Shown piece after piece: positions 47,191 to 56,641 of a DNA stretch of 64,000 nucleotides; within the stretch, counting starts at the first letter, position 1; every line of letters begins with the position of its first letter. Both the position numbers and the translations under genes were made by a program. Origin of the DNA: Bacteroidota bacterium. GTDB taxonomy: Bacteria; Bacteroidota; Bacteroidia; Chitinophagales; Chitinophagaceae. A model generated the notes under the pieces. That model ran no database searches. It worked only from the letters and a program-made list of their open reading frames with translations, and was not told the DNA's origin. Location: assembly GCA_018266775.1 (NCBI GenBank), contig JAFDZS010000011.1:1-64000 (forward strand). The letters are read 5' to 3'.

Positions 47191-47651
47191 CGATTGTTAC
47201 TACGTCCGCCAGCCTTGCGGCAAACCTTTTGTTGGCTGTTCGTTGTTATTTATATCCTGTCCTATGTGTGTTGTCAATTTTGTTGTGAATAATTGTTTAT
47301 AGCATCAATGCCGTTGATTAATTTTTATAATACCTTATTGCGATAACAAAGGCTTGCTGGCCACAGTCATATTCTCAAAACCCTGTTTATTAAGGCAAAA
47401 GCTTCCACTTCCTCAAACCTAATGCAATACCCGCAACTCCACAACCGTGTTTCTACGTGTTTTTCTGCAACGGCACCAATACAACAAGCAGGCTCCGGCA
47501 TAAACCAGGCTGCTGCCAAAGTGCAACGCCTTACTGCCAATGTAAACTAAGCCACTGCCGGCTTCGTAACAGCAATTTTCATTATGTTCAAAACTGCTGA
47601 TAAACCTTATCTTCACCCGTAAATAACAATTCACCCAACACCACAGGTATA
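47191..47651. other. Non-coding stretch of about 460 bp
   Basis: Between the accessory repeats and the next lipoprotein gene no supportable gene, RNA or clear terminator is visible. Reading frames here are short and unlike real proteins. Confidence 0.5.
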
Positions 47652-48068
47652 ATGTACGCAATAAAAAATCTTATTTCAGTAATAAGGTTAACAACAAGTG
47701 TATACCTGCTGGCATTGTCAACCCTCATCCTCAGCGGCTGCGAGGGCTCCGGCAAATACCGTGGCAAATGGAAAGCAACAGCAGTGAATGGCGCTAAATA
47801 CGAAATTACTTTCAACGCAAAATCCTTCACTGTTAACGACAGTACGGCAAACCCGGAAGCACATGATTATACTCAATATTCTTATACTTACGATAATGGA
47901 ATTACTACTTATGGCATAGCATTAGCCAACGGAAGAAAATATTTGCTCCGCTTTCCAAATAAGGATGAGGCAGGCGTAGCTATAATGATGACTGAAGGAG
48001 GGGCGCTGATGTACACACTCAGCAGAAACAAGTTTATCACCAACGATGATATGTATAAATTGAAATAA
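47652..48068 (+). CDS. Small lipoprotein of unknown function
   Basis: A 138-residue protein with a lipoprotein signal peptide ending LILSGC. The mature part (KYRGKWKATAVNGAKYEITFNAKSF and so on) is beta-rich and lipocalin-like in rhythm. Not recognised further. It converges with the membrane-protein gene at 48095. Confidence 0.65.
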   Translation: MYAIKNLISVIRLTTSVYLLALSTLILSGCEGSGKYRGKWKATAVNGAKYEITFNAKSFTVNDSTANPEAHDYTQYSYTYDNGITTYGIALANGRKYLLRFPNKDEAGVAIMMTEGGALMYTLSRNKFITNDDMYKLK

Positions 48069-48094
48069 ACAAAGAACAATCATTTAGTGGTTAT

Positions 48095-48517
48095 TTATTC
48101 CGCAGTAATAACTGCACTTTCCCTGCGCCAGATGCGTTTGTGCACCGACAGCATTACCATTAACGGAAATAATACAATGGTAAGCACCAGGGCAACACTG
48201 AAAGAAGAAGATTTCACCATCAGCATAAAACTCTCAAAAGCCAGCAGAAAATAAAAGAAAGAGAGGCCCAGCAAAATAAAATGCAGCAGCTTTTTCAGCC
48301 AGAATTTTTTAACTAATAAATAGGCCAGCCATAAAATGAAGAAGGGGCCGTAGATGAGCAGCAGTTCTTTATCGGCCAAAATAAAAGAAACGCTGCTGTT
48401 GGGCAATGCCGCACTTTTATCGTGGATGAACACCTGCGAATACGGCAGCACACACAGCAGCACACACACAGCACTGATGCAGATGAGCAATAACCGGTTT
48501 GTTTTACTAACAGTCAT
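48095..48517 (-). CDS. Small integral membrane protein
   Basis: A 140-residue protein from the ATG at 48517 (MTVSKTNRLLLICISAVCVLLCVL). Four hydrophobic stretches of about 20 residues are visible (about 8-27, 52-72, 78-98, 104-125). No family recognised. The upstream alpha/beta hydrolase ends 10 bp before this start, so they are probably co-transcribed. Confidence 0.65.
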   Translation of the reverse strand: MTVSKTNRLLLICISAVCVLLCVLPYSQVFIHDKSAALPNSSVSFILADKELLLIYGPFFILWLAYLLVKKFWLKKLLHFILLGLSFFYFLLAFESFMLMVKSSSFSVALVLTIVLFPLMVMLSVHKRIWRRESAVITAE

Positions 48518-48527
48518 GATGTATGGT

Positions 48528-49469
48528 TTATTGCCCGTTGCCGAGCATTGTGATCCACGTGGGTTGATACGCAATATTCCTGATGCCATCGCCATGATAA
48601 GGATTGCCATTGGCCGCAGCATGGGCATTCGCCAGCGGCAGGTTTAAAGCAAACACATGATCTGCAGGAATTTTTAAGGCACTGCAAATTTCCCTGATAC
48701 TGGCCGCAGCTTTTTCATTCACATGATAAGTGGCAAACCACTTATCCATGGGGGTAACGCTGTTATGATAATACCAGCCGGCAATAGTTTTAGCAGTTGA
48801 ATTACTGTAATCCCATCCGCCGGAAAAACTGATCACCCTTGCAATATTTTCTCTTTGTGCAATAAACTCTGCCATACCGCCACCCTGCGATTGTCCGGCA
48901 ATGGCAATCAAAGGCCAGTTGGGTTGCTGTGTATGGGTAAGATAAGTGGCCCAGTTGCCGCCGGCATCATGTTGTTGTAAATATACCAGCAGTTTGGTGA
49001 GGCGGGGAATAATGGCATCCTGGGGTTGATCATCAATCAAAGAAAAATCACCGGTGCCGTATACCCGCTTTAACCTGAAAGCAGCAGCGCAATCAGGCAT
49101 ATTGTTCAGCGTATTGCCCATACAGGTTTGCGAAACAGCAGGAACGGAAATAAAAGACAGTGCAATGATGCGGTATCCCTGCTCCAGTGCAGTATTAAAA
49201 AAAGCAGCAGGCATATTATTGGTGGAACCACCGGTACCTGTAAGCCACAACAATAATTTACCGGCTTTATTTTTAGGATTATAATACGCCACATGCACCG
49301 AATCCCAATGGGTAACAGAAGGGTCAGTCACAGAAGGTTTTACTTTAATGATCGTGTAAACAGTGGAATCAATCAACGGGCGGTTATTATGTTGCGCTGC
49401 AGATGAAAACGTCATCATAGCAGCAATACTACAGCAAACCCAAACTTTGTAAACCGACGACGGAGGCAT
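48528..49469 (-). CDS. Exported alpha/beta hydrolase (BPSS1187-like)
   Basis: A 313-residue exported protein; signal peptide ends near FSSAAQ. The nucleophile elbow GQSQGGGMAEF (serine of about residue 195) and the oxyanion strand LLLWLTGTGGS are those of alpha/beta hydrolases. The remainder resembles the BPSS1187 family of uncharacterised hydrolases. Substrate unknown. It leads the two-gene unit with the small membrane protein. Confidence 0.82.
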   Translation of the reverse strand: MPPSSVYKVWVCCSIAAMMTFSSAAQHNNRPLIDSTVYTIIKVKPSVTDPSVTHWDSVHVAYYNPKNKAGKLLLWLTGTGGSTNNMPAAFFNTALEQGYRIIALSFISVPAVSQTCMGNTLNNMPDCAAAFRLKRVYGTGDFSLIDDQPQDAIIPRLTKLLVYLQQHDAGGNWATYLTHTQQPNWPLIAIAGQSQGGGMAEFIAQRENIARVISFSGGWDYSNSTAKTIAGWYYHNSVTPMDKWFATYHVNEKAAASIREICSALKIPADHVFALNLPLANAHAAANGNPYHGDGIRNIAYQPTWITMLGNGQ

Positions 49470-50548
49470 GTCATTCGAATTGGCGAAATTAAAGTTACGT
49501 TTTTTAAAGATTGCAAAGGCGATAAGTTATTAAGATAAAAATTTCTTGATTTTTTCTTCATACAAAAAGCAAAACAGCTTCAACATCATAACTGTATCCC
49601 TAAATATAAACACATCAATCCTAACAGTAGAATTACTAAAGTTGAAGCCACAGTAGTACCACCGATGATAGTGGCTGACCCGGTCCCTACAGCTATTGTT
49701 GGGATCATGATTGCCGGGAGCCGTTTTTGGGTACCTTTTTGGGCGGGCAAAAAAGGTACATTCAACCAGCAGGGTTTAACTAAACGTAACAGGGTATTAT
49801 ATCATATTTATGCTATTCTTTTTTTCTTGATAAAAAAAGAACCAAAAAAATCAAGGCAAAACAAATGCTCCGCTGTTTTGCCGCCCGGCCCTGCGTGAAG
49901 ACCATACTGCAATAAATGCAGTACAACAATTGTAACAAAGCTTCAAAACTAATTCCATAAGGCAACTTCATTTAAACCATAAGAGCGGAAGTATTATTTT
50001 CATTGAAGAACATTGAAGTAATGTACCACATTAAAGAATCTCATGGAATTTGTTGCAGCGGCAGTAAAACTATTTTGAACTGAAAAGAGAATTAAATAAC
50101 AAATAATATTCAACCCTAAGAATAGAATTACTGAAGTTGACATAGGAGCACAACCGCCTCATAAGGGAACCACCCGGGAATACGTTGTATTTATTCCCGG
50201 GCGGCTTTTCCCACAGGGCGAAGTTGCTTACTTTTTTTCCGCAAAAAAAAGTAAGCACAACACCCAGCAGGATGCAACAATTACCGTAAACATTTTCCCA
50301 TTCATTTTTTCCGCAAAAAAAAGTAAGATTAAAAACCGGTAGCAAGCAACTAAAAAAAAAGAAATGCTTCAGATGAACTATTCTTTTTTGCAAAAAAGAA
50401 TACGCCAACCACATCGTAAAATTCCCATCGCATACCCGTACTAATACCTGTTTACCAAAACCGCATTAGTGCGGGTAAAAATGTAAACAGCGGCAATTAC
50501 TTTTAAGGCCGTTAATACCTGCATCACATTCACCAAAAACTATTGACT
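49470..50548. other. Non-coding, repeat-rich spacer of about 1.1 kb
   Basis: No real gene is supported. It contains two related blocks that start with CTAA-AGAATTACT-AAGTTGA (about 49620 and 50113), each followed by hairpins made of T runs and matching A runs. A small open frame inside the first block (49665-49898) is composed of this repeat and is not credible as a gene. Confidence 0.6.
50173..50402 (+). repeat. Cluster of T-run/A-run hairpins
   Basis: CCCGGGAATA with TTATTCCCGGG (50173-50201) is followed by GCTTACTTTTTTT with AAAAAAAAGTAAGC (50226-50256), a partial copy at about 50306-50330, and a 24-bp perfect palindrome TATTCTTTTTTG/CAAAAAAGAATA at 50379-50402. A comparable set lies at 49730-49860. 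Confidence 0.8.
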
Positions 50549-52081
50549 ATGTCAAACAAAAAACTCCCCCTTGTTATTGTATTGCTGGCAGTATGCATTA
50601 TAGTGGCAGTACAATGTAATGACAACGATCAAAGCAAAACAACAGATAATAAAAACACCGATGCCAAAAGCGGTATCATTACACCCAAGGCATTACCCGT
50701 AACGGTACCCGGGTTTCATTTCCCTGAAGATTCCAATGCCATTTACAGCTGGATGAACAATAAACAATTCCCCAACAATTATGATTCTGCAAGTGTGTAT
50801 GCACATGCGTGGGGTGTATGGGCAGGATTAACGGCATCATCAGGAGAAGTGTACCAGGGCGATACCTTACGCATATTTGAAACCTGGCTCGGCATCAGCG
50901 AAATACAGGATTTAATTAACGCAGGCAATACACAGGGTGGTTGTACAGCAACCAAAACACAACGCACCATGCTGGAGCGGCCCAAACAATTTGGCCATGG
51001 CCCAACCGGCATATTAAAACATGCGCTGATGGCAAAACGGTATAATGATACCATAGATGTAAACCCCGGCTTTTGGGTAACCGTATCGTACGATCCTGAT
51101 GCCGCCTGTTATGCCACCACCAACAGCATCTTAAAACAATCCGTCATCAATAAATATGCGGTGGAAAACGGCGTAGGCAATATTCCTGCTTTTCCACAAA
51201 AAGCAATCACCATTAAACCCACTTACCTTGTAGGTTCTGCAACAGACAGTTTAATACAAATACCGGCGTGGAGCGGGCCAAAAGATACCGCTTATGCCGC
51301 CAACCTGTGGCCAACTGTGGTATATGCAGATGTAAAGAACAGGCAGGCACCCAATAAACAACTGGTACCCGCAGCCGCAAACGATCATGATCCGGCACAT
51401 ATAGCCGCAGCAACCTGCAACCTCAGCGATTTCATCAACTTTAAGGTAGATGCAAAAATGGCCGCTTATATGAACCAGGAAGACAGCACACAGGGACTGA
51501 GCGGACAGGGTAAAGCAGTGGCCGGGCAAATAGCCATACTGGTAGCCATGCACGTTACTACAAAAGAAATCAGCAACTGGACATGGCAAACCTATTACTG
51601 GACGCCAGACCCCATGCATCCCGATAAACCGAGTTCTGACCTGGCTGCCAGTATAATGCCTGCAGCATTAAAAGGAACAGTGGCCGGGCATTATGCAGTG
51701 GTCTCTTCTTATGCCATGGTAATACCCAACCAACCCTTAACGGGTGGTACCAATAAAGGCGTAACACCCATTTATGGATATAACCCTTACCTGGAATCTG
51801 GTTTCGATACTTCATTCGCTGGCGGTAACCTCGTGTTCCCCAATAAACTCAATCCTAAGTTTTATTTTGGCGATCAAACCAATTGTATGAGTTGCCACAC
51901 ACTGGCTACACCAACATCATTAACTACACGCAGTGGAGTAAGTAATGATTTGTATACAACCGTGCAGTACATCAGCAATACCGATCCTTACTTTGTAAAT
52001 AAGATACGGCTGGATTTTGCATGGTCAATACAGGCCGCTACAATTAATGATGCACCACCGGCAGCAAAGAAGAAAGAATAA
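50549..52081 (+). CDS. Haem-motif lipoprotein of unknown function
   Basis: A 510-residue exported protein from the ATG at 50549; the signal peptide has a cysteine (IIVAVQC) typical of a lipoprotein. Most of the protein is a large domain without a name I recognise. Near the C-terminus is one CMSCH motif, the covalent haem c binding signature CxxCH, preceded by FYFGDQTN. It may be a periplasmic or surface cytochrome. A DJ-1/PfpI gene follows by about 100 bp. No electron-transfer partner is near. Confidence 0.78.
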   Translation: MSNKKLPLVIVLLAVCIIVAVQCNDNDQSKTTDNKNTDAKSGIITPKALPVTVPGFHFPEDSNAIYSWMNNKQFPNNYDSASVYAHAWGVWAGLTASSGEVYQGDTLRIFETWLGISEIQDLINAGNTQGGCTATKTQRTMLERPKQFGHGPTGILKHALMAKRYNDTIDVNPGFWVTVSYDPDAACYATTNSILKQSVINKYAVENGVGNIPAFPQKAITIKPTYLVGSATDSLIQIPAWSGPKDTAYAANLWPTVVYADVKNRQAPNKQLVPAAANDHDPAHIAAATCNLSDFINFKVDAKMAAYMNQEDSTQGLSGQGKAVAGQIAILVAMHVTTKEISNWTWQTYYWTPDPMHPDKPSSDLAASIMPAALKGTVAGHYAVVSSYAMVIPNQPLTGGTNKGVTPIYGYNPYLESGFDTSFAGGNLVFPNKLNPKFYFGDQTNCMSCHTLATPTSLTTRSGVSNDLYTTVQYISNTDPYFVNKIRLDFAWSIQAATINDAPPAAKKKE

Positions 52082-52182
52082 AATAAAATATTCAGAAGCT
52101 ATTCCAACCAACGCGGTTTTTCTAATCAAGCACAGCTACTATTGCCTGCTTTGCAGGCAATAGTTATGATCAATCATTTTTT

Positions 52183-52938
52183 ATGAAAAAGAAATTACCA
52201 GTAGCATTACCGTCAACACCCATGTACGTAGGTTTCCCTTTGTATGATGATGTTACGCTGATGGATTTTTGTGGTGCAACAGAAGTATTTGCATTTCCGC
52301 CCGGCCCGGATGCAGCATTCATTCCCATCTGGCTGGCAGAAGAAAAGCGGCCCATCAAAACATCAGAAGGAACTTTTGTATACCCCCAATATACATTTAC
52401 AGAAAAACATCCGCACATTGATATATTGTTTGTACCGGGAGGCGGGGCAGGTGGCGTAACCAATGCCATGTTCAGTCCTGCGTTTCAGCAGTTCTTAAAA
52501 CAAACCGCTAAAAATGCAGGTTGGGTAGGCTCCGTATGTGTGGGTGCATTTATACTGGCCGCAGCAGGATTATTAAAAGATTGTTCGGCCACCACGTACT
52601 GGAGCCAGGTGCATAATTTAAGTTTATTAAAAAAGAAATTCCAGCTGCGCATACCCAGGGGCAACCCAAGAGGGGTAATTGATGCAAAAAGAAAAATTTT
52701 TACCGGCGGGGGCATATCCTCATCATTAGATTTGGCGTTGATGCTGATTGAAAAAATAAAAGGAAAAAGCTATGCAGAAACATCCCAGCTGTATATTCAA
52801 TACGCACCCAACCCACCCGTACACGCCGGCGACCCTGAGCAGGCACCCCAAAAGCTTGTAGATAAATTAATACAGGAAGGGCAGGACTATGATAAGATGT
52901 ATTACAACGCAGTGCAAAAAATTTTACACCAACCTTAA
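52183..52938 (+). CDS. DJ-1/PfpI family protein, isonitrile-hydratase-like
   Basis: A 251-residue glutamine-amidotransferase-like protein. The nucleophile cysteine lies in SVCVGAFILAAAGLL, with the elbow strand DILFVPGGG before it and ATTYWSQVHNLSLL after it; the upstream FCGATEVF holds the conserved acidic residue. This subgroup includes isonitrile hydratase, but the substrate here is not known. It is 11 bp upstream of the small lipoprotein gene. Confidence 0.9.
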   Translation: MKKKLPVALPSTPMYVGFPLYDDVTLMDFCGATEVFAFPPGPDAAFIPIWLAEEKRPIKTSEGTFVYPQYTFTEKHPHIDILFVPGGGAGGVTNAMFSPAFQQFLKQTAKNAGWVGSVCVGAFILAAAGLLKDCSATTYWSQVHNLSLLKKKFQLRIPRGNPRGVIDAKRKIFTGGGISSSLDLALMLIEKIKGKSYAETSQLYIQYAPNPPVHAGDPEQAPQKLVDKLIQEGQDYDKMYYNAVQKILHQP

Positions 52939-52949
52939 AATAATTTTTT

Positions 52950-53459
52950 ATGAGGAAATATATTTTCGGTTTTATTACAGTCATTGCTTTTGCAGCCTGT
53001 ACCACAGGCGAAGAACATACTGCGACAACTGCTCTATCAAAAGATGGCAGCTTCTTCAATGGATCGTGGACCTACCGCAGTTTACTCAATGATACAGCCT
53101 GGCAAATGGATTTTGATTCCTTAGAATTTGCTGCTGCTATAATAGATTTAAAAACTACAGGCAAAGATTCTTTAACCGGTTTGATCTATTGGGCGCAGCA
53201 TCCATACCAGGGTTTAAAGCTCAGCGGTAAATGGTATTACCAGGATACAGTTGCCTGTTATATGCTCACCGGTATTGGCGATTCATCGTTAGGCACACCC
53301 GGCTGGCAATACGAATACCAGGGTTATCTGGTACCGCATTGGTCATTCGGGGTAAACCAGGCAACTGTTTTGGCAGGCAGTGTTGCCCGTGCCAAACCGC
53401 ATAGTGGTGAACCTGCAGGCGTGGTGGCCAGTACGTATATGGTGAGGAGGGGGATGTAG
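52950..53459 (+). CDS. Small lipoprotein of unknown function
   Basis: A 169-residue lipoprotein (signal peptide ending AFAAC). The body is rich in aromatic residues (GSWTYRSLLNDTAWQMDFDSLEF, GLKLSGKWYYQDTVACYML), suggesting a small beta-barrel or sandwich. The C-terminus reads YMVRRGM; the family palindrome would encode MVRRGRQT in this frame, so the last codons may derive from an old repeat copy. The 40-bp array begins 45 bp after the stop codon. Confidence 0.7.
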   Translation: MRKYIFGFITVIAFAACTTGEEHTATTALSKDGSFFNGSWTYRSLLNDTAWQMDFDSLEFAAAIIDLKTTGKDSLTGLIYWAQHPYQGLKLSGKWYYQDTVACYMLTGIGDSSLGTPGWQYEYQGYLVPHWSFGVNQATVLAGSVARAKPHSGEPAGVVASTYMVRRGM

Positions 53460-53503
53460 GACTTAGGATTTAGGATTTGGGAATTGGGAATTAGGAGAGC
53501 TTA

Positions 53504-53772
53504 CATGGTCTGACGTCCGCGTCTGACCATTGCGGAGAGTTCACATGGCCTGGCTTCCGCATCTGACCATTGCAGAGAGTTCACATGGCCTGGCTTCCGC
53601 GTCTGACCATTGCAGGGAGCTCACATGGTCTGACGTCCGCGTATGACCATTGCAAAGAGTTCACATGGCCTGGCTTCCGCGTATGACCATTGCAGGGAGC
53701 TCACATGGTCTGACGTCCGCGTATGACCATTGCAGAGAGTTCACATGGCCTGACGTCCGCGTCTGACCATTG
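53504..53772 (-). repeat. Seven-unit 40-bp tandem array of the 26-bp palindrome
   Basis: Cores start at 53505, 53545, 53585, 53625, 53665, 53705 and 53745, exactly 40 bp apart, in the reverse orientation. Units with perfect arms (ATGGTCTGACG) alternate irregularly with a variant (ATGGCCTGGCT). The 14-base linkers are of the TGCAGAGAGTTCA type. It lies between the 3' ends of two convergent genes. Confidence 0.95.
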
Positions 53773-53876
53773 AAAGAATCGTTGAATAAGCGCAAAAAAA
53801 TGGGAATGTATAACAAAGGTGAATAATCAATAATTAAATAATCAATAATTAATAATCCTCAAGCTGCAATGCATCC

Positions 53877-54701
53877 TCATTTCCCGGGATGAATCTCATT
53901 ATACACAGACAACATGATATTATAATCATCCACAAACCAGCTGCCGCTGGAAGCGCCCCTGTAGCTTGAACTGGTGAGTGATTGATTATACATGTCATAC
54001 GCTTTAAGCGCATCTGCATCATTGTAAAAACATTGTTTCCAACTGTCAGGTACAATGCCGAACGAATGAATACCAATACCCCCATTATAAATCTTAATGG
54101 GGCCCATAGAACGTTCAAAAGAAACCACCTGTTGCTTCCGGTCATTTGCAGCTTTCAGTATTAGAGCCATATGCTTAATATAATTGGCCAGGCGTTCAGT
54201 AATTTCAGTATCTGTTTCTGCATGTGCAGGTTTAATTCTCCAGGTATTATTGTCTTTATAATAAGGATCGTTTTTCATGTCATCCATGGCAACATATTCT
54301 TTTACAAACTTCATCGTGATGCCGTTGTGAGATAATTCCAAAGAAAATCTTTCCTTTTTATCTGCAGTAACCGTAAGTGCAATATGCAATTGTTTGGGAG
54401 CAGCACCAAAAGGGGTGATGATCAACGCATCATCTTTACCACTCATTTTCCAGGTGCCGGCAGTATAATTGGTTTTGCCGGTAATCTCGGTGTAAGAACC
54501 ATCACTAAAAAAACAATACTGGTCACCATCGCTAACCTGTTGCTTTAAGTTGGCTTCGGTACTAAAATCATGATCTGATTTTCCGGGTGTGGCATCATAC
54601 AGCAACCATGTACCGGGAAGGCTTGCTTTGCTGTTGCTGAAGTTGAATCCGCAACTGCTGCAGAGTAAGATAACGGTACTGTAAAGGATAATTCTTTTCA
54701 T
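53877..54701 (-). CDS. Lipoprotein, lipocalin-like N-terminal domain
   Basis: A 274-residue lipoprotein (signal peptide ending LLCSSC). The first half, LPGTWLLYDATPG then YCFFSDGSYTEITG and YTAGTWKMSGKDDALIITPFG, follows the lipocalin-like pattern often annotated DUF4923 or lipocalin_4. The second half (about 150-274) is helical with GIHSFGIVPDSWKQCFYND. Function unknown. Confidence 0.72.
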   Translation of the reverse strand: MKRIILYSTVILLCSSCGFNFSNSKASLPGTWLLYDATPGKSDHDFSTEANLKQQVSDGDQYCFFSDGSYTEITGKTNYTAGTWKMSGKDDALIITPFGAAPKQLHIALTVTADKKERFSLELSHNGITMKFVKEYVAMDDMKNDPYYKDNNTWRIKPAHAETDTEITERLANYIKHMALILKAANDRKQQVVSFERSMGPIKIYNGGIGIHSFGIVPDSWKQCFYNDADALKAYDMYNQSLTSSSYRGASSGSWFVDDYNIMLSVYNEIHPGK

Positions 54702-54772
54702 TGGAAATAAATTTACTGCTAACGGGTACGAACAAAATAAGTTAATTTATCCGAAGATAAATGGTATACAAT

Positions 54773-54797
54773 AAAAAAGCCCCACGAATGGGGCTTC
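54773..54797 (-). terminator. Terminator of OmpA lipoprotein gene
   Basis: On the minus strand AAGCCCCA and TGGGGCTT form an 8-bp stem with a 4-base loop, followed by a run of T residues, about 20 bases after the stop codon. Confidence 0.85.
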
Positions 54798-54815
54798 AAA
54801 ATAAAAACAAATCGC

Positions 54816-55700
54816 TTAATTTTTCTTTGTTTCGAGTAATTTAAAGAACTGATCCAGTTGAGGCAGAATAACAATTCTTGTTCTGCGGTTGGCAGCACGG
54901 CCTTCCTTGGTACTGTTATCAGCTACAGGTAAATATTCACTGCGCCCTGCAGCAGCAATCTTCGCAGGGTCTAAACCATATTTATTTTGTAAGATGCGTA
55001 CTACAGCAGTAGCACGTTTCACACTCAGGTCCCAGTTATCAATTAAAGCAGCATTACCTTTATAAGGCACGTTGTCCGTATGGCCTTCCACCATAAACTC
55101 AATGTCCGGTTGATTTTTCAATACCGCTGCCACTTTACCCAATACTGCATTCGCCTGTTCAGTAACTTCATATTGTCCGCTCTTGAATAACAGCTTATCA
55201 GAAATGTCAATGTACACCACACCTTTATCCACTTTAATGTTAATGTCTTTATCATCAATATTGCCTACAGCACCTTTCAGGTTCATCACCAAAGCCATGT
55301 TCAGGGAGTCTTTGTGTGCCATTTGTTGTTGCAGGGTTTGAATGTAATTGTCTTTTGCACCAATATTCTCCATAGATTTTTTGATGCTTTCCGCCTGCGT
55401 GGCAGAGATGACAGAAAGATCCTGCAGTTGTTTCAGCGCCTGGTTATTGTTTTGCTTCAGCATATCTACCTGGCGGTTCAGGTTGGCCACATCATTTTCC
55501 AGCGCTTCCTTTTGTTTATTCAACACTGCTTTTTCATTGTTACAATCATTGATGGTGCTTTGCAACTGGCTTTGCAATTGCGTGTGCTGCGCCTGCAATG
55601 CAGCATAATCAGCCTGTGATTTTTTAAACTTTTTCGAGCTTACACAAGAGAACAGCAGCAATGGAGCAGCAAGTGTAAGTACAATTTTTCCAGCATTCAT
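54816..55700 (-). CDS. OmpA-family peptidoglycan-associated lipoprotein with coiled coil
   Basis: A 294-residue lipoprotein from the ATG at 55700, with signal peptide ending LLLFSC. A long coiled coil (about 25-125, heptads around LQAQHTQLQSQLQSTIN and LNRQVDMLKQNNNQALKQ) separates it from a C-terminal OmpA domain (about 165-285). The domain has the peptidoglycan-binding FMVEGHTDNVPYKG, DLSVKRATAVVRIL and AAGRSEYLPVADNSTKEGRAANRRTRI. It probably anchors the outer membrane to the cell wall. Confidence 0.93.
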   Translation of the reverse strand: MNAGKIVLTLAAPLLLFSCVSSKKFKKSQADYAALQAQHTQLQSQLQSTINDCNNEKAVLNKQKEALENDVANLNRQVDMLKQNNNQALKQLQDLSVISATQAESIKKSMENIGAKDNYIQTLQQQMAHKDSLNMALVMNLKGAVGNIDDKDINIKVDKGVVYIDISDKLLFKSGQYEVTEQANAVLGKVAAVLKNQPDIEFMVEGHTDNVPYKGNAALIDNWDLSVKRATAVVRILQNKYGLDPAKIAAAGRSEYLPVADNSTKEGRAANRRTRIVILPQLDQFFKLLETKKN

Positions 55701-55838
55701 ATCATAATGGTTTAAGTGAAACAATAATCTTAAAAAAGACCGTCTGCAAATGTACTGCATTATGCTGCGGAACTTATTAAACCTCCGTTAAAATAACGGT
55801 ATGATATGCATGATAACAATCATATTACATTCGTTAAA

Positions 55839-56573
55839 TCAATGTTGTTCATCATCAACAGCAATCTCCAGCATAATATCCACTAATTGTTGCGGCTGGC
55901 TGAAAAAAGGAGAGTGGCTGCAATGCATGGAATATACTTTTTTGCAGGGCATTTCAGTGTACATTTTTTGCTGAATAAAAGGTGTCACAGCACGGTCATC
56001 AGTACATTCAATATAATACCGCAGCACACTGCCATAATTTTCATCAGTTAGTTGTAATGGTGTACTGCCGGATTCAATAGGTTCATGGCTCAATAAAACA
56101 TTGGCCAGCGCTGTTATATCATCATCACAATCATGGTATAATCCTTCTTTATAAATAACGGGTTGAAGTGTGCTTGCATTCAGTACTGCATCAATCGTAA
56201 CATAAGGCTTTAACCAGCCCTTGGTATCCAGGGCAGAATATTCACGCTGTGTTTTACCATTGGGAATAAGATAGGCAGCAAGATAAATCAGCTTATCAAT
56301 TTTTTGTGGCCGGTATTCTGCCACTTGTGAAATGATGACTCCATTTTTACTGTGTCCCAATAAAATTACTTTGCCTTCAATGCTGTCAATCAGCGAACAA
56401 ATTTTTTCAACAGTAGCAGCCAATCTTACTTCTTCAACAGGTGTTTTATCCCTGCCCATGCCGGGTAAATCAACAGCAATGGCACGGTGGCCGTTTCGCT
56501 CAATCAGCGGTACCACTTTATGCCAGTTCCATGCACTATGCCATGAGCCGTGAATCAAAATAAATGTTTTCAT
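55839..56573 (-). CDS. Alpha/beta hydrolase, plant-esterase-like
   Basis: A 244-residue cytoplasmic hydrolase similar to the SABP2/methyl-esterase type and the aklanonic-ester cyclase neighbours in bacteria. HGSWHSAWNWHKVVPLIERNGHRAIAVDLPGMG gives the oxyanion strand, GHSKNGVIISQ the nucleophile serine, and the C-terminal MHCSHSPFFSQPQQ the histidine. No operon partner. Confidence 0.9.
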   Translation of the reverse strand: MKTFILIHGSWHSAWNWHKVVPLIERNGHRAIAVDLPGMGRDKTPVEEVRLAATVEKICSLIDSIEGKVILLGHSKNGVIISQVAEYRPQKIDKLIYLAAYLIPNGKTQREYSALDTKGWLKPYVTIDAVLNASTLQPVIYKEGLYHDCDDDITALANVLLSHEPIESGSTPLQLTDENYGSVLRYYIECTDDRAVTPFIQQKMYTEMPCKKVYSMHCSHSPFFSQPQQLVDIMLEIAVDDEQH

Positions 56574-56641
56574 TGTATGTTTTTTTGTTATTGATTAAGA
56601 ATACTTATTATAGCCGCATTGCAAACAATAGTGTCTGCAAT

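Noticed and set aside
49665..49898. Small hydrophobic protein
   Set aside because: The frame is formed by the T-run/A-run hairpin element; composition and context are not those of a gene.
53504..53772. CRISPR array
   Set aside because: The 40-bp units are directly joined without unique spacers, the repeated core is a palindrome found alone elsewhere, and no cas genes are near.
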